Shown here one piece after another: positions 6,321-7,337 of a stretch of 7,337 nucleotides of DNA. The notes beneath the pieces are model-generated. The model did not search any database. It had not been told where the DNA came from and worked only from the letters and a program-made list of their open reading frames with translations. The first letter of the stretch is position 1. Each line of letters starts with the position of its first letter. Where the stretch lies: contig DBUL01000033.1 of assembly GCA_002307905.1 (NCBI GenBank), forward strand, positions 7,326 through 14,662, in the 5' to 3' direction. Both the position numbers and the translations under genes were made by a program. The DNA is from Rhizobiaceae bacterium UBA1291. Its GTDB lineage: Bacteria; Pseudomonadota; Alphaproteobacteria; Rhizobiales; Rhizobiaceae.

Positions 6321-6334
6321 TTGATTTCAATCAA
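6321..6334. promoter_or_regulatory. Perfect FNR/FixK-type box upstream of hsp20
   Basis: TTGAT-TTCA-ATCAA matches the FNR/FixK/FnrN consensus TTGAT-N4-ATCAA at all ten defined bases. Its centre (6327.5) is about 40.5 bases upstream of 6368. TACTAT at 6356-6361 then sits where the -10 of a class II FNR-type promoter starting near 6368 would be. That spacing points to activation of hsp20 under low oxygen. The box is also about 175 bases upstream of the divergent corA start, which is a less likely target. The match is seen directly; the regulator is inferred. Confidence 0.7.
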
Positions 6335-6342
6335 TGCGCAAC

Positions 6343-6397
6343 CTATCCTCAGAACTACTATTCCCACGCTTGGAATAGCAATTTTTCAGGAGGATAG
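6343..6397 (+). promoter_or_regulatory. Stem that would mask the hsp20 ribosome binding site (thermometer-like)
   Basis: CTATCCTC (6343-6350) is the exact reverse complement of GAGGATAG (6390-6397), which holds most of the AGGAGG ribosome binding site (6388-6393) and its spacer. Nested inside, CTATTCC (6358-6364) pairs with GGAATAG (6372-6378) around a 7-base loop. GAA (6352-6354) can also pair with TTC (6385-6387). In RNA this gives one long hairpin ending 1 base before the ATG. Small heat-shock genes often carry such thermometers. It requires a transcript starting at or before 6343, which conflicts with the FNR-type start near 6368. It does not show the conserved ROSE or fourU sequence. Confidence 0.5.
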
Positions 6398-6398
6398 C

Positions 6399-6869
6399 AT
6401 GGCAGACAAGTCACCAGGTCTTCTTCCCAGCCTCTGGTCCGACAATCCCTTCGCCGACCTGCGCAAGGAAATGGATCAGGCTCTCGAAAGCTTCTTCGGC
6501 AAGAACAAGCTTCTATCCGCCTCTGCGGGAGAGGCCTTTCTCGCACCGTCGATCGATGTCGTCGAAAAGGACGACCAGATCGTACTCACCGCCGAACTTC
6601 CCGGCATTTCCGAGGACGCAATCGACATCGCGATCCAGAACGGCGTGCTGAGCCTGAAGGGCGAGAAGAAAATGGAAAAGAAGGACGACAAGGACAACTA
6701 CCATGTCGTTGAACGGCGCTATGGCAGCTTCCAGCGCTCCATGCGGCTCCCGCCGAGCGTCGATGAGGCGGCAGTCGCGGCCAAATTCGACAAGGGCGTA
6801 CTGACCATCACAATGCCCAAGAAGCCGGGCACGGCGCCGGCTGAACGCAAGATCGCGATCGAAAAATAA
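6399..6869 (+). CDS. Hsp20/alpha-crystallin small heat-shock protein
   Basis: Small heat-shock proteins are ATP-independent cytoplasmic chaperones that bind unfolding proteins as large oligomers and pass them to DnaK/ClpB. The 156-residue protein has an N-terminal arm (LWSDNPFADLRKEMDQALESFF). The alpha-crystallin domain spans about residues 50-142, with PSIDVVEKDD, LTAELPGI, NGVLSLKGEK, ERRYGSFQRSMRLP and the hallmark GVLTITMPK. The C-terminal IXI anchoring motif is IAI at 152-154. The ELPG form and short tail suggest the general Hsp20 type rather than an IbpA-like protein. The ATG at 6399 has AGGAGG 5 bases upstream, so the open frame back to 6321 is not coding and instead holds the control region. 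It is a single-gene unit between an FNR-type box and a strong terminator. Confidence 0.93.
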   Translation: MADKSPGLLPSLWSDNPFADLRKEMDQALESFFGKNKLLSASAGEAFLAPSIDVVEKDDQIVLTAELPGISEDAIDIAIQNGVLSLKGEKKMEKKDDKDNYHVVERRYGSFQRSMRLPPSVDEAAVAAKFDKGVLTITMPKKPGTAPAERKIAIEK

Positions 6870-6886
6870 CAACGGATCGCGCTATC

Positions 6887-6926
6887 CCGCCGCCCCCATC
6901 CGCCTTGGGGGCGGCGGTTGATTTTT
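6887..6926 (+). terminator. Strong Rho-independent terminator of hsp20
   Basis: CCGCCGCCCCCA (6887-6898) pairs perfectly with TGGGGGCGGCGG (6906-6917), giving a 12-bp stem with a 7-base loop. It is followed by TTGATTTTT, starting 17 bases past the hsp20 stop. The side needed to terminate the convergent mrp gene has no matching A-run, so it works mainly on the plus strand. Confidence 0.93.
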
Positions 6927-6938
6927 CAGTCGCTCGCC

Positions 6939-7337
6939 TCACTCGAAAACGATCGAAGGGGCCGTGCGGCCGGAGCGCGTCTGCACTTGCTCCCAGACTT
7001 TCTCGGCAATCTCGCGATAGACCTTGGCTTGCGGGCCTTCCGGATCCGATACGACGACCGGCGTGCCGGCATCCGACGTTTCGCGGATCGAGATGGTCAG
7101 CGGCACTTCGCCAAGGAAAGGCACGCCGATCCTCTCGGCCTCCGCCCTCGCCCCGCCATGGCCGAAGATGTCGTAGCGCGCACCCGTATCCGGAGCGATG
7201 AAATAGCTCATGTTCTCGACGATGCCAAGGACGGGCACCTCGACCTTGTTGAACATGTTGAGGCCCTTGCGGGCATCGATCAGGGCCAGGTCTTGCGGCG
7301 TCGAAACGATCACGGCGCCGGACAGCGGGACCTGCTG
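6939..7337 (-). CDS. mrp: Mrp/ApbC Fe-S cluster carrier ATPase, C-terminal part
   Basis: Mrp/ApbC proteins are P-loop NTPases that carry Fe-S clusters to apoproteins in the cytoplasm. The window holds the last 132 residues; the P-loop and start lie beyond the right edge. Visible family blocks are GAVIVSTPQDLALIDARKG, FNKVEVPVLGIVENMSYF, YDIFGHGGARAEAERIGVPFLGEVPL and IRETSDAGTPVVV. The usual CxxC after ENMS, needed for cluster binding in Salmonella ApbC, is replaced by A-P-D-T (7185-7196). From memory this is common in rhizobial homologues. The tail of about 20 residues (VQTRSGRTAPSIVFE) is beyond the conserved core. An internal GTG at 7313 is valine, not a start. It converges on hsp20 with 69 bases between the stops. 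Confidence 0.92.
   Translation of the reverse strand, partial: QQVPLSGAVIVSTPQDLALIDARKGLNMFNKVEVPVLGIVENMSYFIAPDTGARYDIFGHGGARAEAERIGVPFLGEVPLTISIRETSDAGTPVVVSDPEGPQAKVYREIAEKVWEQVQTRSGRTAPSIVFE

Noticed and set aside
6321..6348. RpoH-type promoter TTGATT-N16-CTATCC
   Set aside because: The match to the heat-shock sigma consensus is partial, and the -35 part is explained better by the perfect FNR/FixK box.
6143..6367. 74-residue minus-strand reading frame whose stop overlaps the corA TTG start
   Set aside because: No ribosome binding site, no recognisable features, composition like antisense of a GC-rich gap, and it crosses the hsp20 control region. I treat it as chance.
6321..6398. Longer hsp20 start giving 26 extra residues
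   Set aside because: The ATG at 6399 has AGGAGG at ideal spacing, and the upstream stretch holds the FNR-type box and inverted repeats. The extra residues do not look like the family.
6340..6398. Known ROSE or fourU thermometer
   Set aside because: There is no U(U/C)GCU opposite the ribosome binding site, and the UUUUU run at 6382-6386 is on the wrong side to pair with AGGAGG. Only a thermometer-like fold can be claimed.
1..7337. Mobile elements, CRISPR arrays, attachment sites, defence genes
   Set aside because: No transposase, integrase, long direct or terminal repeats, or spaced repeat array is visible; all genes are conserved core genes.

Overview
The window looks like chromosomal core DNA of an alphaproteobacterium of the order Rhizobiales, most likely close to Rhizobiaceae. 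The basis is GC-rich sequence, the separate F0 operon order atpI-atpB-atpE-b'-b (with both b and b' subunits), and protein sequences of AtpB, AtpE, b' and the Mrp/ApbC C-terminus that closely match what I remember of rhizobial homologues. No mobile element, CRISPR array, tRNA or rRNA was found. The species cannot be fixed by reading alone.

Layout, left to right. The last codons of an unidentified gene end in a 4-base overlap with rnhB (RNase HII, +). rnhB converges on the F0 ATP synthase operon, which runs leftward from a good sigma-70-type promoter near 3669-3697 through atpI, atpB, atpE, b' and b to a Rho-independent terminator at 804-830. Upstream of the operon, on the same strand, is a secreted SleB-type cell wall hydrolase. 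Before that comes a CorA-type Mg2+ channel gene (-). The 252-base gap 6147-6398 separates corA from a divergent small heat-shock protein gene (Hsp20, +), which ends in a very strong terminator. That terminator lies against the convergent 3' part of an Mrp/ApbC Fe-S carrier gene (-), which runs off the right edge.

How the parts work together. The five atp genes build the proton-conducting membrane sector: ring c, stator a, the b/b' peripheral stalk and the AtpI assembly factor. The F1 genes are not in the window, as expected where F0 and F1 lie in separate operons. The other genes are single housekeeping or stress units.

Most noteworthy is the control region of hsp20. It has a perfect FNR/FixK-type box (TTGAT-N4-ATCAA) at 6321-6334. 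It is followed by a nested inverted repeat that, in RNA, would fold the Shine-Dalgarno sequence into an 8-bp stem closed over a 7-bp inner hairpin. The promoter spacing suggests oxygen control and the RNA fold suggests a thermometer-like switch, but the two imply different transcription starts. Other points are hairpins in all three longer gaps of the atp operon, TTAACC/GGTTAA inverted half-sites upstream of both atpI and the hydrolase gene, an Mrp protein without the usual CxxC motif, and an 11-residue tandem duplication in the N-terminus of b'. I found no wholly new multi-gene system here.
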